Shown here: positions 8,301 through 16,143 of the stretch, one piece after another
Layout of the letters: every line of letters begins with the position of its first letter
How positions within the stretch are numbered: position 1 is the first letter of the stretch
NCBI RefSeq assembly: GCF_001956295.1
Contig: NZ_MRTD01000035.1
Coordinates: forward strand, 1 to 33,061
DNA length: 33,061 bases
Origin: Paenibacillus sp. FSL A5-0031
Lineage (GTDB): Bacteria; Bacillota; Bacilli; Paenibacillales; Paenibacillaceae
Direction of reading: 5' to 3'
Translations under genes and position numbers: made by a program
Notes under the pieces: model-generated
The model's input: the letters and a program-made list of their open reading frames with translations, nothing else
Databases searched by the model: none
Told to the model about the DNA's origin: nothing

Positions 8301-8377
8301 ATTCTAACTTTATTGTAAAGAAAACTGTCAGGTCATTGTAGTCATAAACGTCAATACGATGGCATGACATATGTCAT
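8301..8377 (-). promoter_or_regulatory. des promoter with candidate DesR operator array
   Basis: On the minus strand a -10-like TAGAAT (8301-8306) has no good -35, as expected of an activator-dependent promoter. Upstream lie GTCA half-sites (plus-strand starts 8327, 8332, 8341, 8350) and a perfect 14-bp palindrome ATGACATATGTCAT (8364-8377). If transcription starts near 8294, these cover roughly -33 to -83, where B. subtilis DesR is known to bind. Assignment to DesR is inference. Confidence 0.6.
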
Positions 8378-8419
8378 ATAGACATCTGGGAAGTTGTCTT
8401 ATTTATGTAAAAGAACCCA

Positions 8420-8470
8420 TAAAACAGAAAGAAGCTACCGGGAAGAAGCATTCGCCTCTTCCAGATAGCT
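8420..8470 (-). terminator. Intrinsic terminator of the M29 aminopeptidase gene
   Basis: A long imperfect stem (8433-8449 with 8454-8470, three mismatches, loop ATTC) is followed on the minus strand by TTCTTTCTGTTTT. It lies about 20 bp after the aminopeptidase stop codon. Confidence 0.82.
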
Positions 8471-8489
8471 CTTTATTTGCTAACCCTAA

Positions 8490-9722
8490 TTAAATAGCCC
8501 AATTTCCTTTACGGAAGATAGGGACTACCTTTCCATCCTTCGTGATGCCATCGATATCCATTTCAGCTGAGCCGATCATAAAATCATTATGCGTGATGCT
8601 GGCATTTACGCCATTCTCAGCAAGCTCTTCTGGTGACATTGACTTGCCGCCCTCGATATTGAAAGCATAACCGCTGCCGATTGCCAGGTGATTAGATGCA
8701 TTCTCATCAAACAACGTATTATAGAACAAGATGTTGGACTGCGAAATCGGCGACTCATGCGGAACGAGTGCAACCTCGCCTAGGTAATGCGCGCCATCGT
8801 CAATGTCTACAAGCTTCTGCAGGATGTCTTGGCCTTCTTCAGCCTCAACCTTCACAATACGTCCGGCTTCAAATGTCAGCTTGAAACGATCGATAATGTT
8901 GCCGCCATAGCTTAGCGGCTTCGTGCTGGATACATAACCGTTTGCGCCTGTTTTTAACGGAACTGTAAACACTTCCTCGGTTGGCATATTCGCCATGAAA
9001 GGAATGTTGTTAATGTTCGTGCTGCCTGCAGCGACCCAAATATGCTTCTCCGGCAATTCAATCGTAAGATCCGTGCCAGGAGCCGTATAATGCAATTTGT
9101 GAAAACGGTTCTGATTGAGTGTCTCGCCCTTGCTGTGAAGATTCGCATTATGCTCTTCCCACGCTTTGACAGGGTTCTCAGCATGCAAGCGAACCGATTC
9201 AAAAATAGCTGTCCACAGCTTTTGGACCGCTTCCTCTTCCCCTGCTTCCGGATATACCTTCGCTGCCCATTGCTTGCTCGCTGCCGCAACGACTGTCCAG
9301 CTCACCTTATCCGATTGAATAGCTCTGCGGAACTCCTGCAAGCCTTGGCCAGATGCCTTCTGGAAGCTGGAAATGCGTCCGGAATCAATGCCTTTCAGCA
9401 AATCTGGGCTTGATGAAACGATGGAGATAAATGCTGCTCCGCGTTCCACAAACGAATTGCGTTTTGCCGTTTCCCATTCGGGATAACGCGCAAATACTTC
9501 GTCTGCTGCTTGCTCATATTTTAATCTGGACAATGAATCGTCAGTCCACTCCACATGGACGTTGCTCGCGCCTGCTTCATAGGCTTTGCCGGCTACAAGT
9601 CTAACGAGTGCTGCTTGATCGACAGCTCCTGTAACGAATACCTCTTGGCCCTGCTGTACGTTCACTCCAATTTTTACAATCAACTCTGCATACGTATCTA
9701 AATGATGTTCAAATCCACTCAT
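8490..9722 (-). CDS. M29-family metallo-aminopeptidase (AmpS/PepS/AmpT type)
   Basis: A 410-residue cytoplasmic aminopeptidase of peptidase family M29, dinuclear-metal enzymes that remove N-terminal residues from peptides. Likely metal ligands are the glutamates in NMPTEEVF and LGEVALVPHES, the histidines in VPHES and ITHNDFMIG, and the aspartate of HND. The start at 9722 gives the usual MSGFEHHLDTYAELIVKIGVN-like beginning (quoted in part). AAGGGAG lies 11 bases upstream, within the coding span that the alternative start at 9743 would create. It has its own promoter and terminator, so it is monocistronic. The probable role is peptide turnover. Confidence 0.93.
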   Translation of the reverse strand: MSGFEHHLDTYAELIVKIGVNVQQGQEVFVTGAVDQAALVRLVAGKAYEAGASNVHVEWTDDSLSRLKYEQAADEVFARYPEWETAKRNSFVERGAAFISIVSSSPDLLKGIDSGRISSFQKASGQGLQEFRRAIQSDKVSWTVVAAASKQWAAKVYPEAGEEEAVQKLWTAIFESVRLHAENPVKAWEEHNANLHSKGETLNQNRFHKLHYTAPGTDLTIELPEKHIWVAAGSTNINNIPFMANMPTEEVFTVPLKTGANGYVSSTKPLSYGGNIIDRFKLTFEAGRIVKVEAEEGQDILQKLVDIDDGAHYLGEVALVPHESPISQSNILFYNTLFDENASNHLAIGSGYAFNIEGGKSMSPEELAENGVNASITHNDFMIGSAEMDIDGITKDGKVVPIFRKGNWAI

Positions 9723-9777
9723 GATTTCGTATTCTCCCTTCATTCATACCTCTATGTACAAACATGCTGCAGCCTAA

Positions 9778-9807
9778 ATTGTATCGAATATACAAGCCCA
9801 TAGTCAA
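9778..9807 (-). promoter_or_regulatory. Sigma-A promoter of the M29 aminopeptidase gene
   Basis: On the minus strand, -35 TTGACT (9802-9807) and -10 TACAAT (9778-9783) are separated by 18 bp. They sit about 55 bp upstream of the aminopeptidase start. Confidence 0.65.
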
Positions 9808-9818
9808 ATAACATGGAC

Positions 9819-10424
9819 CTACGAATTAGACTCTGGTCCAGAGCTGCAAATACCATAAAAGAAGAGATGAATGAACTCATCAAGAAAATCGTCTACTTGT
9901 TCGCTTTGCTGCGCCAAATCTAGGAACATGTGGGATTGCGCTTTTAGCATATTGATATAAGCGATAATGGTCGGAGTCGATACCTTCTTCGAGATCTCGC
10001 CCTTCCTTTTCCCTTCCTCTACAAATTTTACGACGAGCGGCATTCCCTTTGTTCGATAAAGCTCTTCAATATATTGATTCGTTTCGTCATCAATCAGGAA
10101 CTGTGTGAAAAATTCGGGAGTAAAGGCGCGATAAGCTTCCTTATCTACAAAAACGATATATTGAATGATCTCCTTTAAGGAGTGATCACCTTGAATGAAT
10201 GTTTCAAAATCGGTAATGCTCTTATCAATAAATTGTTTGAATACCTCGCTAAGCAGTGCTTCCTTGCTGCCGAAATAATTGTAAATCGTCACTTGAGATA
10301 CTTCAGCTTCCGCTGCAATATCGGCGATTCGTATTTTTTTGGGCTCCCACGTCTTGAGCATGTCTAAAACCGTCTTCTTAATCTTCTCCTTGATTAATTC
10401 CTTCCTTCTCTCAAAACCGTTCAT
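9819..10424 (-). CDS. TetR/AcrR-family transcriptional regulator
   Basis: A 201-residue repressor. The N-terminal TetR helix-turn-helix spans about 8-55 (IRIADIAAEAEVSQVTIYNYFGSKEALLSEVF, given as its key stretch in part). The rest is a helical ligand/dimer domain. The start is the ATG at 10424 with AGGAGG four bases upstream; the frame is open to a GTG at 10442 lacking a ribosome site. It is divergently transcribed from the ABC exporter operon. The shared intergenic region has repeated TGAAATTA-type boxes over both promoters, so it probably represses both itself and the exporter until a ligand binds. The ligand is unknown. Confidence 0.92.
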   Translation of the reverse strand: MNGFERRKELIKEKIKKTVLDMLKTWEPKKIRIADIAAEAEVSQVTIYNYFGSKEALLSEVFKQFIDKSITDFETFIQGDHSLKEIIQYIVFVDKEAYRAFTPEFFTQFLIDDETNQYIEELYRTKGMPLVVKFVEEGKRKGEISKKVSTPTIIAYINMLKAQSHMFLDLAQQSEQVDDFLDEFIHLFFYGICSSGPESNS

Positions 10425-10458
10425 ACTGCCTCCTGCAATCACGTCTATTTTAATTTAA

Positions 10459-10552
10459 TGAAATTATAGCACATCTATATTTCATAACCCATTGACTTCT
10501 AACCCTAACGAAATTATCATAAATAATGAAATCAAACAATAAAATAATTTCA
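10459..10552. promoter_or_regulatory. Divergent TetR/ABC promoters with repeated operator-like boxes
   Basis: Plus strand (ABC operon): TTGACT (10492-10497), 17-bp spacer, TATCAT (10515-10520). Minus strand (tetR): extended -10 TGCTATAAT (TATAAT at 10463-10468). TGAAATTA or its complement occurs exactly at 10459-10466 and 10545-10552, with near matches at 10509-10516 (CGAAATTA) and 10527-10533 (TGAAATC). The boxes overlap or abut both -10 elements, the arrangement expected for a divergent TetR repressor. Confidence 0.6.
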
Positions 10553-10580
10553 TAATTATAAATGCGGGGTGCAGCGGTAT

Positions 10581-11468
10581 ATGTTAATCGTTGAGGGGCT
10601 GACTAAGCTTTTTCGGAATGGCCGCGGCATTACAGATGTGTCATTCACGGTAAACAAAGGTGAAGTGTTCGGTTTTTTGGGACCTAATGGTGCAGGAAAA
10701 TCGACGACTATACGCCACATCATGGGTTTTATGAAGCCGGATCACGGATGCGTGACCATAAAGGGACTCGACACCTGGGCGAAACAAGGAACGGTGCAGA
10801 AGTTTGTTGGCTATTTGCCTGGGGAAATCGCTTTTATCGAAGGAATGACAGGAAAAGCTTTTCTTGAATTTCTCTCCTCTATGCAGAGAGTGGATAGCTC
10901 AGCCAAGCGCCGGAGCCTAATCGAACGGCTGCAATTCGACGTCAACACGCCGATTCGGAAGATGTCCAAAGGCATGAAGCAAAAAGTCGGAATTGTCGCT
11001 GCATTCATGCATGATCCCGAATTAATCATTCTCGATGAACCTACCTCCGGCCTCGATCCTCTCATGCAGCAGACATTTATTGAGCTTGTTCTCGAGGAGA
11101 AGGCGAAAGGAACGACCTTTCTGATGTCTTCCCATAGCTTTACCGAGATCGAGCGAACCTGCGACCGCGCCGCGATTATAAAGGACGGGAAAGTAATGAC
11201 CGTCAAAAACATACATGAGCTTCAGTCCGTGCAGCGCAAGCTGGTTGAGATTGTTTTCGAGCATGTGGCTGATGCTCATCTGTTCGTGTTATCGGGCACA
11301 GTGCCTATCGAATCACACGATGGCAGACGGGTCACAGTCGCCGTGCAGGGCAATTATAACGAGCTGATTCGAGAGACGGCCAAATACCCTATCCGCAGCC
11401 TCGATATAACCGCGCAAAATCTTGAGGACGTATTCATGCACTATTATGACCGGAAGGAGCTCGTCTGA
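10581..11468 (+). CDS. ABC-2 type exporter ATP-binding protein
   Basis: A 295-residue ABC ATPase. It has Walker A GPNGAGKST (34-42), signature-like MSKGMKQK, Walker B LIILDEPTSGLDP and the switch histidine in SSHSF. The C-terminal 70 residues are the variable region typical of drug/lipid-exporter ATPases. The start is the ATG at 10581, with GGGGT ten bases upstream; an in-frame GTG at 10569 has no site. The stop overlaps the permease start (TGATG at 11466-11470), indicating translational coupling. With the divergent TetR this forms a self-contained inducible efflux unit; the substrate is unknown. Confidence 0.93.
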   Translation: MLIVEGLTKLFRNGRGITDVSFTVNKGEVFGFLGPNGAGKSTTIRHIMGFMKPDHGCVTIKGLDTWAKQGTVQKFVGYLPGEIAFIEGMTGKAFLEFLSSMQRVDSSAKRRSLIERLQFDVNTPIRKMSKGMKQKVGIVAAFMHDPELIILDEPTSGLDPLMQQTFIELVLEEKAKGTTFLMSSHSFTEIERTCDRAAIIKDGKVMTVKNIHELQSVQRKLVEIVFEHVADAHLFVLSGTVPIESHDGRRVTVAVQGNYNELIRETAKYPIRSLDITAQNLEDVFMHYYDRKELV

Positions 11469-12280
11469 TGAACGCTCCCCTTTTTAAACAAATGATGAAG
11501 ATCAATTTTAAAGGTATAAGCAACTATGCCATCGGCTCGGCCTTCTACATTTTGCTCATGTTCTGGCTGTATCCCGGCATCGCGCAAAACACAGGAGCAC
11601 TTAACGAGCTTATGTCGGCTCTGCCCGAAGGACTTATGAATGCTTTCGGTGTCCAAGCCGGCTTCGGCAGCATGGAGGCCTTCATCTCGGGAGAGTATTA
11701 CGGACTCATTTTGCCTCTTCTGCTCTCTATATTCAGCATCATGCTGTCGACGGGCCTAATGGCAAGGCTGGTGGATCAAGGCTCCATGGCTTATCTGCTG
11801 TCTACACCGACGTCAAGGCAGCGTATCGCCGCAACGCAAGCGAGTGTGCTCATCGCTGGGCTGCTGCTGATTATGATCGTTACGACAGCTGCAGGTTTTA
11901 TTGGCTATGCCTTGTTTATCGGTGATCGATACGAATTTGACGGTTCCCGCTTCATTTTATTGAATGTGATTGCATGGATGCTATTTTTTGCAGTAGGCGG
12001 AATTTCCTTCTTCGTCTCTGCATTCTCTAGCGATGAAAAGAAAGCACTAGGCATCTCAGGGATCATTACATTCGGCATGTTCGGACTAGATATGCTCGGC
12101 AAAATAAGCGCAAATATAAACTGGTTAAAGTATTTCTCCCTCTTTTCATTATATAGGCCAAGCGAAATCGCAAGCGGCAGCAGCAACCCGTTACTCGCTT
12201 TGGTCATACTCTTCTTGATCGGTCTAGCTGGCTTTATGGCGGGCATCCTCACTTTCAGCAAACGAGACCTGCCGTTGTAA
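11468..12280 (+). CDS. ABC-2 type exporter permease
   Basis: A 270-residue membrane protein with about six hydrophobic segments, near residues 18-38, 72-97, 115-145, 160-182, 190-210 and 238-260, and short loops, as in ABC-2 permeases (YhfP/NatB-like fold class). Six segments in a 270-residue chain imply that it works as a dimer with two copies of the ATPase. It overlaps the ATPase gene by one base. A shared bidirectional terminator follows. The exported compound cannot be read from the sequence. Confidence 0.88.
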   Translation: MNAPLFKQMMKINFKGISNYAIGSAFYILLMFWLYPGIAQNTGALNELMSALPEGLMNAFGVQAGFGSMEAFISGEYYGLILPLLLSIFSIMLSTGLMARLVDQGSMAYLLSTPTSRQRIAATQASVLIAGLLLIMIVTTAAGFIGYALFIGDRYEFDGSRFILLNVIAWMLFFAVGGISFFVSAFSSDEKKALGISGIITFGMFGLDMLGKISANINWLKYFSLFSLYRPSEIASGSSNPLLALVILFLIGLAGFMAGILTFSKRDLPL

Positions 12281-12306
12281 TGCCTTATTAAGTATCGTGA
12301 CACGCC

Positions 12307-12345
12307 AAAAAAGAGGAAGCCCATCGTCGGGCATCCTCTTTTTTT
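12307..12345. terminator. Bidirectional terminator between ABC operon and WYL regulator
   Basis: A-run plus GAGGAAGCCC, loop ATCGTC, GGGCATCCTC plus T-run. The stem has one mismatch and the flanking A and T tracts allow termination from both strands. It overlaps the stop codon of the convergent WYL regulator. Confidence 0.9.
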
Positions 12346-13300
12346 ACAATTCGATATATAAACGGTTGATGGCCATTGCCTCAGCCATCACTTTTTGCCG
12401 CAGCTCTGCAGGCTCAACCGCTTCTATTCGTGAACCATAACTTAAAATAATTTCGCACGCCGATTCCAATCCTTGAAATTCAACTCGCGCCGATGACCAA
12501 CTCGTTTTCAGTGAAGGGCTGCTTTCTACGATTTTCACATATCGTTCTTTGGATAGCCGAGAGAGCACCGTATCATGAAACGTAATAACTGCTGGATATT
12601 GCGGCAGTCTCTGCTTAAATTCACCCATGGACTGTTCCCAGTACTGAGCCAGATCAAAGTCTGCTGGACGTTCAAACCGCTCCTCCAGCATTTGGGCATC
12701 CAATAATCTTGAGATTCGGTACGTCCGTTTCCCCCCGTTCACCTCGCCAATTAAATACCAAACGTTGCGCTTAGCAACGAGTCCAAGCGGAGAGACGATT
12801 CGTTCGGCGATACCGTCCTCGCGATGATAGCGAATCTGCAATAATCGTTCTTCCCAAACGGCTTCCTGCACAATCGACAAAAATGGCATTAACTCTTCCA
12901 TCTGATGCCAGCCCGCTCCATCAATATGAATCTTTTGCTTCATAAGTGCTGCCCCTCTGCTCACTTCAGCAGGAGAGGCAGCCAGTATTTTTTGAACGGC
13001 CGCTTCATAATGACTCGCAATTCCTAGATCGCTCAGTAGAGAAGATGGACTGCCAACGATAACAGACACTAATTCATCCGCATGCATACCCGTTAGATTG
13101 GTTCTATACCCCTCGGATAAAACCCACCCTCCGTGCACTCCCCTCTCCGCATAAACCGGAATGCCCGCTTCACTTAGCGACTCCATATCACGAATGATGG
13201 TACGCTCGGATACCTCCAGCTTTTCCGCAAGTTCTTTTGACGTCAATTTCCCGCTGTTTTGCATCAATAATAGGATGGCAATTAACCGTCCCGCTCTCAT
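12344..13300 (-). CDS. YafY-type HTH/WYL-domain transcriptional regulator
   Basis: A 318-residue regulator. The N-terminal HTH_11 wing-helix is at 5-58 (KLTSKELAEKLEVSERTIIRD, given in part). The WYL domain is at about 150-225 with the eponymous VWYLIGE followed by RTYRISRL; WYL domains are thought to bind nucleotide or nucleic-acid ligands. A WCX-type C-terminal extension follows (240-318). AGGAGG eight bases before the ATG supports the start. It is divergent from an SDR gene across a near-perfect palindrome and probably controls that gene and itself. Proteins of this layout usually control a single adjacent enzyme gene. Confidence 0.92.
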   Translation of the reverse strand: MRAGRLIAILLLMQNSGKLTSKELAEKLEVSERTIIRDMESLSEAGIPVYAERGVHGGWVLSEGYRTNLTGMHADELVSVIVGSPSSLLSDLGIASHYEAAVQKILAASPAEVSRGAALMKQKIHIDGAGWHQMEELMPFLSIVQEAVWEERLLQIRYHREDGIAERIVSPLGLVAKRNVWYLIGEVNGGKRTYRISRLLDAQMLEERFERPADFDLAQYWEQSMGEFKQRLPQYPAVITFHDTVLSRLSKERYVKIVESSPSLKTSWSSARVEFQGLESACEIILSYGSRIEAVEPAELRQKVMAEAMAINRLYIEL

Positions 13301-13351
13301 ATGCTAAGCCTCCTGTGCCGGTCTTATTCGTTTTTTTCATTTTATCATGAA

Positions 13352-13374
13352 TATATGACAGTAGCTGTCGTATA
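13352..13374. promoter_or_regulatory. Candidate WYL-regulator operator
   Basis: GACAGtagCTGTC (13357-13369) is a perfect inverted repeat. The symmetry extends outward (TATAT left, GTATA right) to 23 bp with one mismatched pair. It lies between the divergent WYL regulator and SDR starts, 52 and 55 bp from them. It is the only strong palindrome in the interval. Confidence 0.65.
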
Positions 13375-13428
13375 TCGTTTGCTAAACTGACAAAGAGTAA
13401 ACCAAAGAAATCGGAATGGAGAGATACA

Positions 13429-14313
13429 ATGAAACCATTAGAGGGAAAAATCGCAGTCGTTGCTGGAGCTACACGAGGAGCTGGACGCGGTATTGCAGTA
13501 AGTCTTGGAGAAGCAGGAGCCACCGTTTACTGCACAGGAAGAAGCATTCGCGGCCAAGCCTCCGATTTGAACAGAGTAGAAACGATTGAAGAAACAGCCG
13601 AATTGGTCACTGCACGAGGAGGCGTAGGCATCCCGGTGAGAGTTGACCATACAGTAGAAGCGGACGTTCAGGCTTTGTTCGAGCAAATCAACAAGGAGCA
13701 AAATGGACAACTGGATGTGCTGGTCAATAACATTTGGGGAGGAGAAAAACTAACAGAATGGGGAAAGCCGTTTTGGGAGCATTCGTTAAGCAAGGGCCTG
13801 TTAATGCAAGAGCGTGCCGTAAAAGCTCATCTCATTACGAGCCATTATGGGGCTCCGTTGCTGGTGAAACGGAGAAAGGGACTAATTATTGAAGTAACGG
13901 ACGGAATCGATTACCGTTATCGCGGGAGCTTGTTTTATAGCTTGGCCAAAATTTCGCCTATTCATCTTGCCGCAGCAATGGCGGCTGACCTTAAGCCCCA
14001 TGATGTATCGGCTGTTGCTGTAACTCCCGGCTTCCTTCGCTCTGAGGAAATGCTGGAGCATTTTGAAGTAACGGAAGAAACGTGGCTTGATGCTGTGCAT
14101 GGCGGCAAGCCAGATGCCGAGCATTTCAGCCAATCGGAAACGCCATATTTTGTTGGACGCGGAATCGCAGCTCTTGCAGCAAGCAGCGATTTGCTTGAAA
14201 GATCCGGACAAGTATTCCCAAGCTGGCAGCTGTCTGATGAGTTCGGCATAACCGACGTCGATGGCAGACAGCCGCACTGGGGAAATTATGCGAAGCAGCA
14301 TGGTTTCTTGTAA
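13429..14313 (+). CDS. SDR-family NAD(P)-dependent oxidoreductase
   Basis: A 294-residue Rossmann-fold dehydrogenase. The cofactor loop is GATRGAGRG (13-21), a GxxxGxG variant, and the helix-4 motif is NNIWGG (100-105). The catalytic YxxxK is Y170-SLA-K174. Where most SDRs have the catalytic serine there is TDG (157-159), so Thr or Asp may substitute. It resembles the DHRS1-like SDR subgroup with an extended C-terminus. GGAGAG lies upstream of the ATG at 13429. It is divergent from the WYL regulator, its likely controller. The substrate is unknown. The convergent SDR gene ends only 8 bp away with no visible terminator. Confidence 0.9.
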   Translation: MKPLEGKIAVVAGATRGAGRGIAVSLGEAGATVYCTGRSIRGQASDLNRVETIEETAELVTARGGVGIPVRVDHTVEADVQALFEQINKEQNGQLDVLVNNIWGGEKLTEWGKPFWEHSLSKGLLMQERAVKAHLITSHYGAPLLVKRRKGLIIEVTDGIDYRYRGSLFYSLAKISPIHLAAAMAADLKPHDVSAVAVTPGFLRSEEMLEHFEVTEETWLDAVHGGKPDAEHFSQSETPYFVGRGIAALAASSDLLERSGQVFPSWQLSDEFGITDVDGRQPHWGNYAKQHGFL

Positions 14314-14321
14314 GGCTTACT

Positions 14322-15191
14322 TTACCCGTTTACAACTTCTCCGCCGTTAATATGCAGCATCTGGCCTGACATATAACTGGAATCATCACAAGCTAGGTAG
14401 ACATAGGCAGCTGCTAACTCATGCGGCTGTCCTGGTCGTTTCATCGGTGTATCTGAGCCAAAAGTGGCAACGGACTGTTCATCGAATGTCGCTGGAATAA
14501 GCGGCGTCCAGATCGGTCCGGGAGCTACGCCGTTAACGCGAATACCTTGCTCAGCCAAATTCACTGACAATGCGCGCGTAAAGGAAACGATTGCTCCTTT
14601 TGTAGCGGAGTAATCAATTAACGTCGGATTGCCTTTGTATGCCGTTATAGATGCCGTATTGATGATGGAGCTGGATGCCTTCAAATGCGGCAAAGCGACG
14701 ATCGTCAAATAGAACATGCTGAACACATTCGTTCGGAACGTAGCCACCAGCTGATCCGACGTAATATCCTCAAGCTTCTGCTGCACATGCTGCTCTGCCG
14801 CGTTATTCACCAAAATATCCAGCTTGCCGTACTCCTTAATCGTCTGCTCAATGACACTTTTGCAAAAATCCTCTTCGCCGACGTCGCCAGCTATAAGCAA
14901 GCATTTCACGCCAGCTTTCTCTACAACTTCCTTCGTCTTCTCTGCATCGTCATGCTCATTCAAATATACGATCGCTAAATCCGCACCCTCTTTGGCAAAA
15001 GCAACGGCTACCGCGCGGCCAATGCCGCTATCTCCACCCGTAATAATAGCTGTCTTCCCTTTCAGCTTGCCTGCCGCTTTATATGAATCCGATTCAAAAA
15101 TCGGCAGCGGCTTCATCTCGGATTCAATGCCCGGTTGACGGTTTTGATGCTGCGGCGGGTTAATATTTTTTTGTGATGACGAATTAGACAT
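14322..15191 (-). CDS. SDR-family oxidoreductase (YhdF/YghA type)
   Basis: A 289-residue short-chain dehydrogenase with a polar N-terminal extension of about 40 residues (Ser/Gln/Pro rich), typical of the YhdF/YhxD/YghA general-stress subgroup. The cofactor loop is TGGDSGIG (51-58), NNAAEQ is at 129-134 and the catalytic triad is S181, Y194, K198. The C-terminal SGQxxHxNGG motif is present. AAGGAG (15203-15208) lies inside the end of the AdoMet decarboxylase gene, 7 bp upstream, so the two genes are probably co-transcribed and translationally coupled. Its substrate, perhaps an aldehyde or alcohol, is unknown. Confidence 0.92.
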   Translation of the reverse strand: MSNSSSQKNINPPQHQNRQPGIESEMKPLPIFESDSYKAAGKLKGKTAIITGGDSGIGRAVAVAFAKEGADLAIVYLNEHDDAEKTKEVVEKAGVKCLLIAGDVGEEDFCKSVIEQTIKEYGKLDILVNNAAEQHVQQKLEDITSDQLVATFRTNVFSMFYLTIVALPHLKASSSIINTASITAYKGNPTLIDYSATKGAIVSFTRALSVNLAEQGIRVNGVAPGPIWTPLIPATFDEQSVATFGSDTPMKRPGQPHELAAAYVYLACDDSSYMSGQMLHINGGEVVNG

Positions 15192-15198
15192 GAGAAAA

Positions 15199-16008
15199 TC
15201 AGCTCCTTATATTTTTTCCATAAAAGATTTCATCCATCTCGGTCTTTAATCTTCTCGTAATTTCCTCTTGCTCTATGGTTGACAACGAATCCTTCGTATA
15301 GCCGAACAAATAGTTGTTCAAATCAAATTGCTTCAGCTTGCATTTGGTATGAAACACATTTTCTTGATAAATATTAACGTCGATCATGTCATACAAAAGA
15401 GATTCCTTCTTCGGTATGTAGTTCTGAATCGAGTTAATATCATGATCAATAAAAAGTTTATAACCATTAATGTCGCGAGTGAAACCTCTCACACGGTAAT
15501 CCAGCGTCATAATATCGGTATCAAACGAATGAATCAGGTAGTTCAGCGCTTTTAGCGGTGAAATCTCGCCGCAGGTCGATACATCAATATCTGCACGGAA
15601 CGTGCTTATCCCTTCGTTCGGATGATATTCCGGATACGTATGAACCGTTATATGGCTTTTATCCAAATGCATCACTACAGAATCAGGCAAGGGACCCGGC
15701 GATTCTTCAAACGACTCATTGGGTCCGCCAATTACCGGCCCTTCCGATACGAGCAAAGTAACGCTGGCGCCCTGCGGCTCATAATCCTGCTTTGCAATAT
15801 TAAGCACATGTGCTCCGATAATATCCGATACCGTTTCCAATATATTCGTCAGCCTATCCGAATTATATTGTTCGTCTATATAGGCGATATATGCTTCACG
15901 CTCTTCTTTCGTTCTCGTATAACACACATCATACATATTGAAGCTGAGTGACTTCGTTAAATTATTAAAGCCATGCAGCTGAATTCTTTGTTCCGGTGTA
16001 AGTTTCAA
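15199..16008 (-). CDS. speD: S-adenosylmethionine decarboxylase, E. coli (class 1A) type
   Basis: A 269-residue proenzyme that self-cleaves at LDK/SHITVHTYPE between K117 and S118 to make the pyruvoyl-bearing alpha chain. It produces decarboxylated AdoMet for spermidine synthesis. It matches E. coli SpeD throughout (LHGFNNLTKSLSF, RQDYEPQGASVT-like, FRADIDVSTCGEISPLKALN), not the short B. subtilis SpeH form. The start is called as the TTG at 16008 because AAGGAGG lies 8 bases upstream; the GTG at 16014 is only 2 bases from the site. The protein then begins MKLTPEQ. No spermidine synthase is adjacent. It is followed 7 bp later by the SDR gene. Confidence 0.95.
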   Translation of the reverse strand: MKLTPEQRIQLHGFNNLTKSLSFNMYDVCYTRTKEEREAYIAYIDEQYNSDRLTNILETVSDIIGAHVLNIAKQDYEPQGASVTLLVSEGPVIGGPNESFEESPGPLPDSVVMHLDKSHITVHTYPEYHPNEGISTFRADIDVSTCGEISPLKALNYLIHSFDTDIMTLDYRVRGFTRDINGYKLFIDHDINSIQNYIPKKESLLYDMIDVNIYQENVFHTKCKLKQFDLNNYLFGYTKDSLSTIEQEEITRRLKTEMDEIFYGKNIRS

Positions 16009-16083
16009 GCGCACATCCTCCTTTTCAATAACTACTATTTCCTTTTACCCAAAGACCGATGCGGCAAAACTTTTATGTTGCAC

Positions 16084-16132
16084 AAAAAAAGCATTTCACG
16101 CCCCGGTTTTACCGAATGTAAAATACTTTTTT
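16084..16132. terminator. Terminator of the GGDEF/EAL gene, symmetric
   Basis: A-run, GCATTTCAC, inner CGGT/ACCG hairpin, GTAAAATAC, T-run. A 9-bp stem with two G-U pairs (on the minus strand) is flanked by A7 and T6, so it can end transcription from the PAS-GGDEF-EAL gene. It sits 11 bp past that gene's stop codon. Confidence 0.85.
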
Positions 16133-16143
16133 CATCTCATTTT

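Noticed and set aside
9819..12280. TetR-ABC unit as a defence system
   Set aside because: The layout is that of an ordinary inducible efflux pair with no nuclease, NADase or other effector domain.
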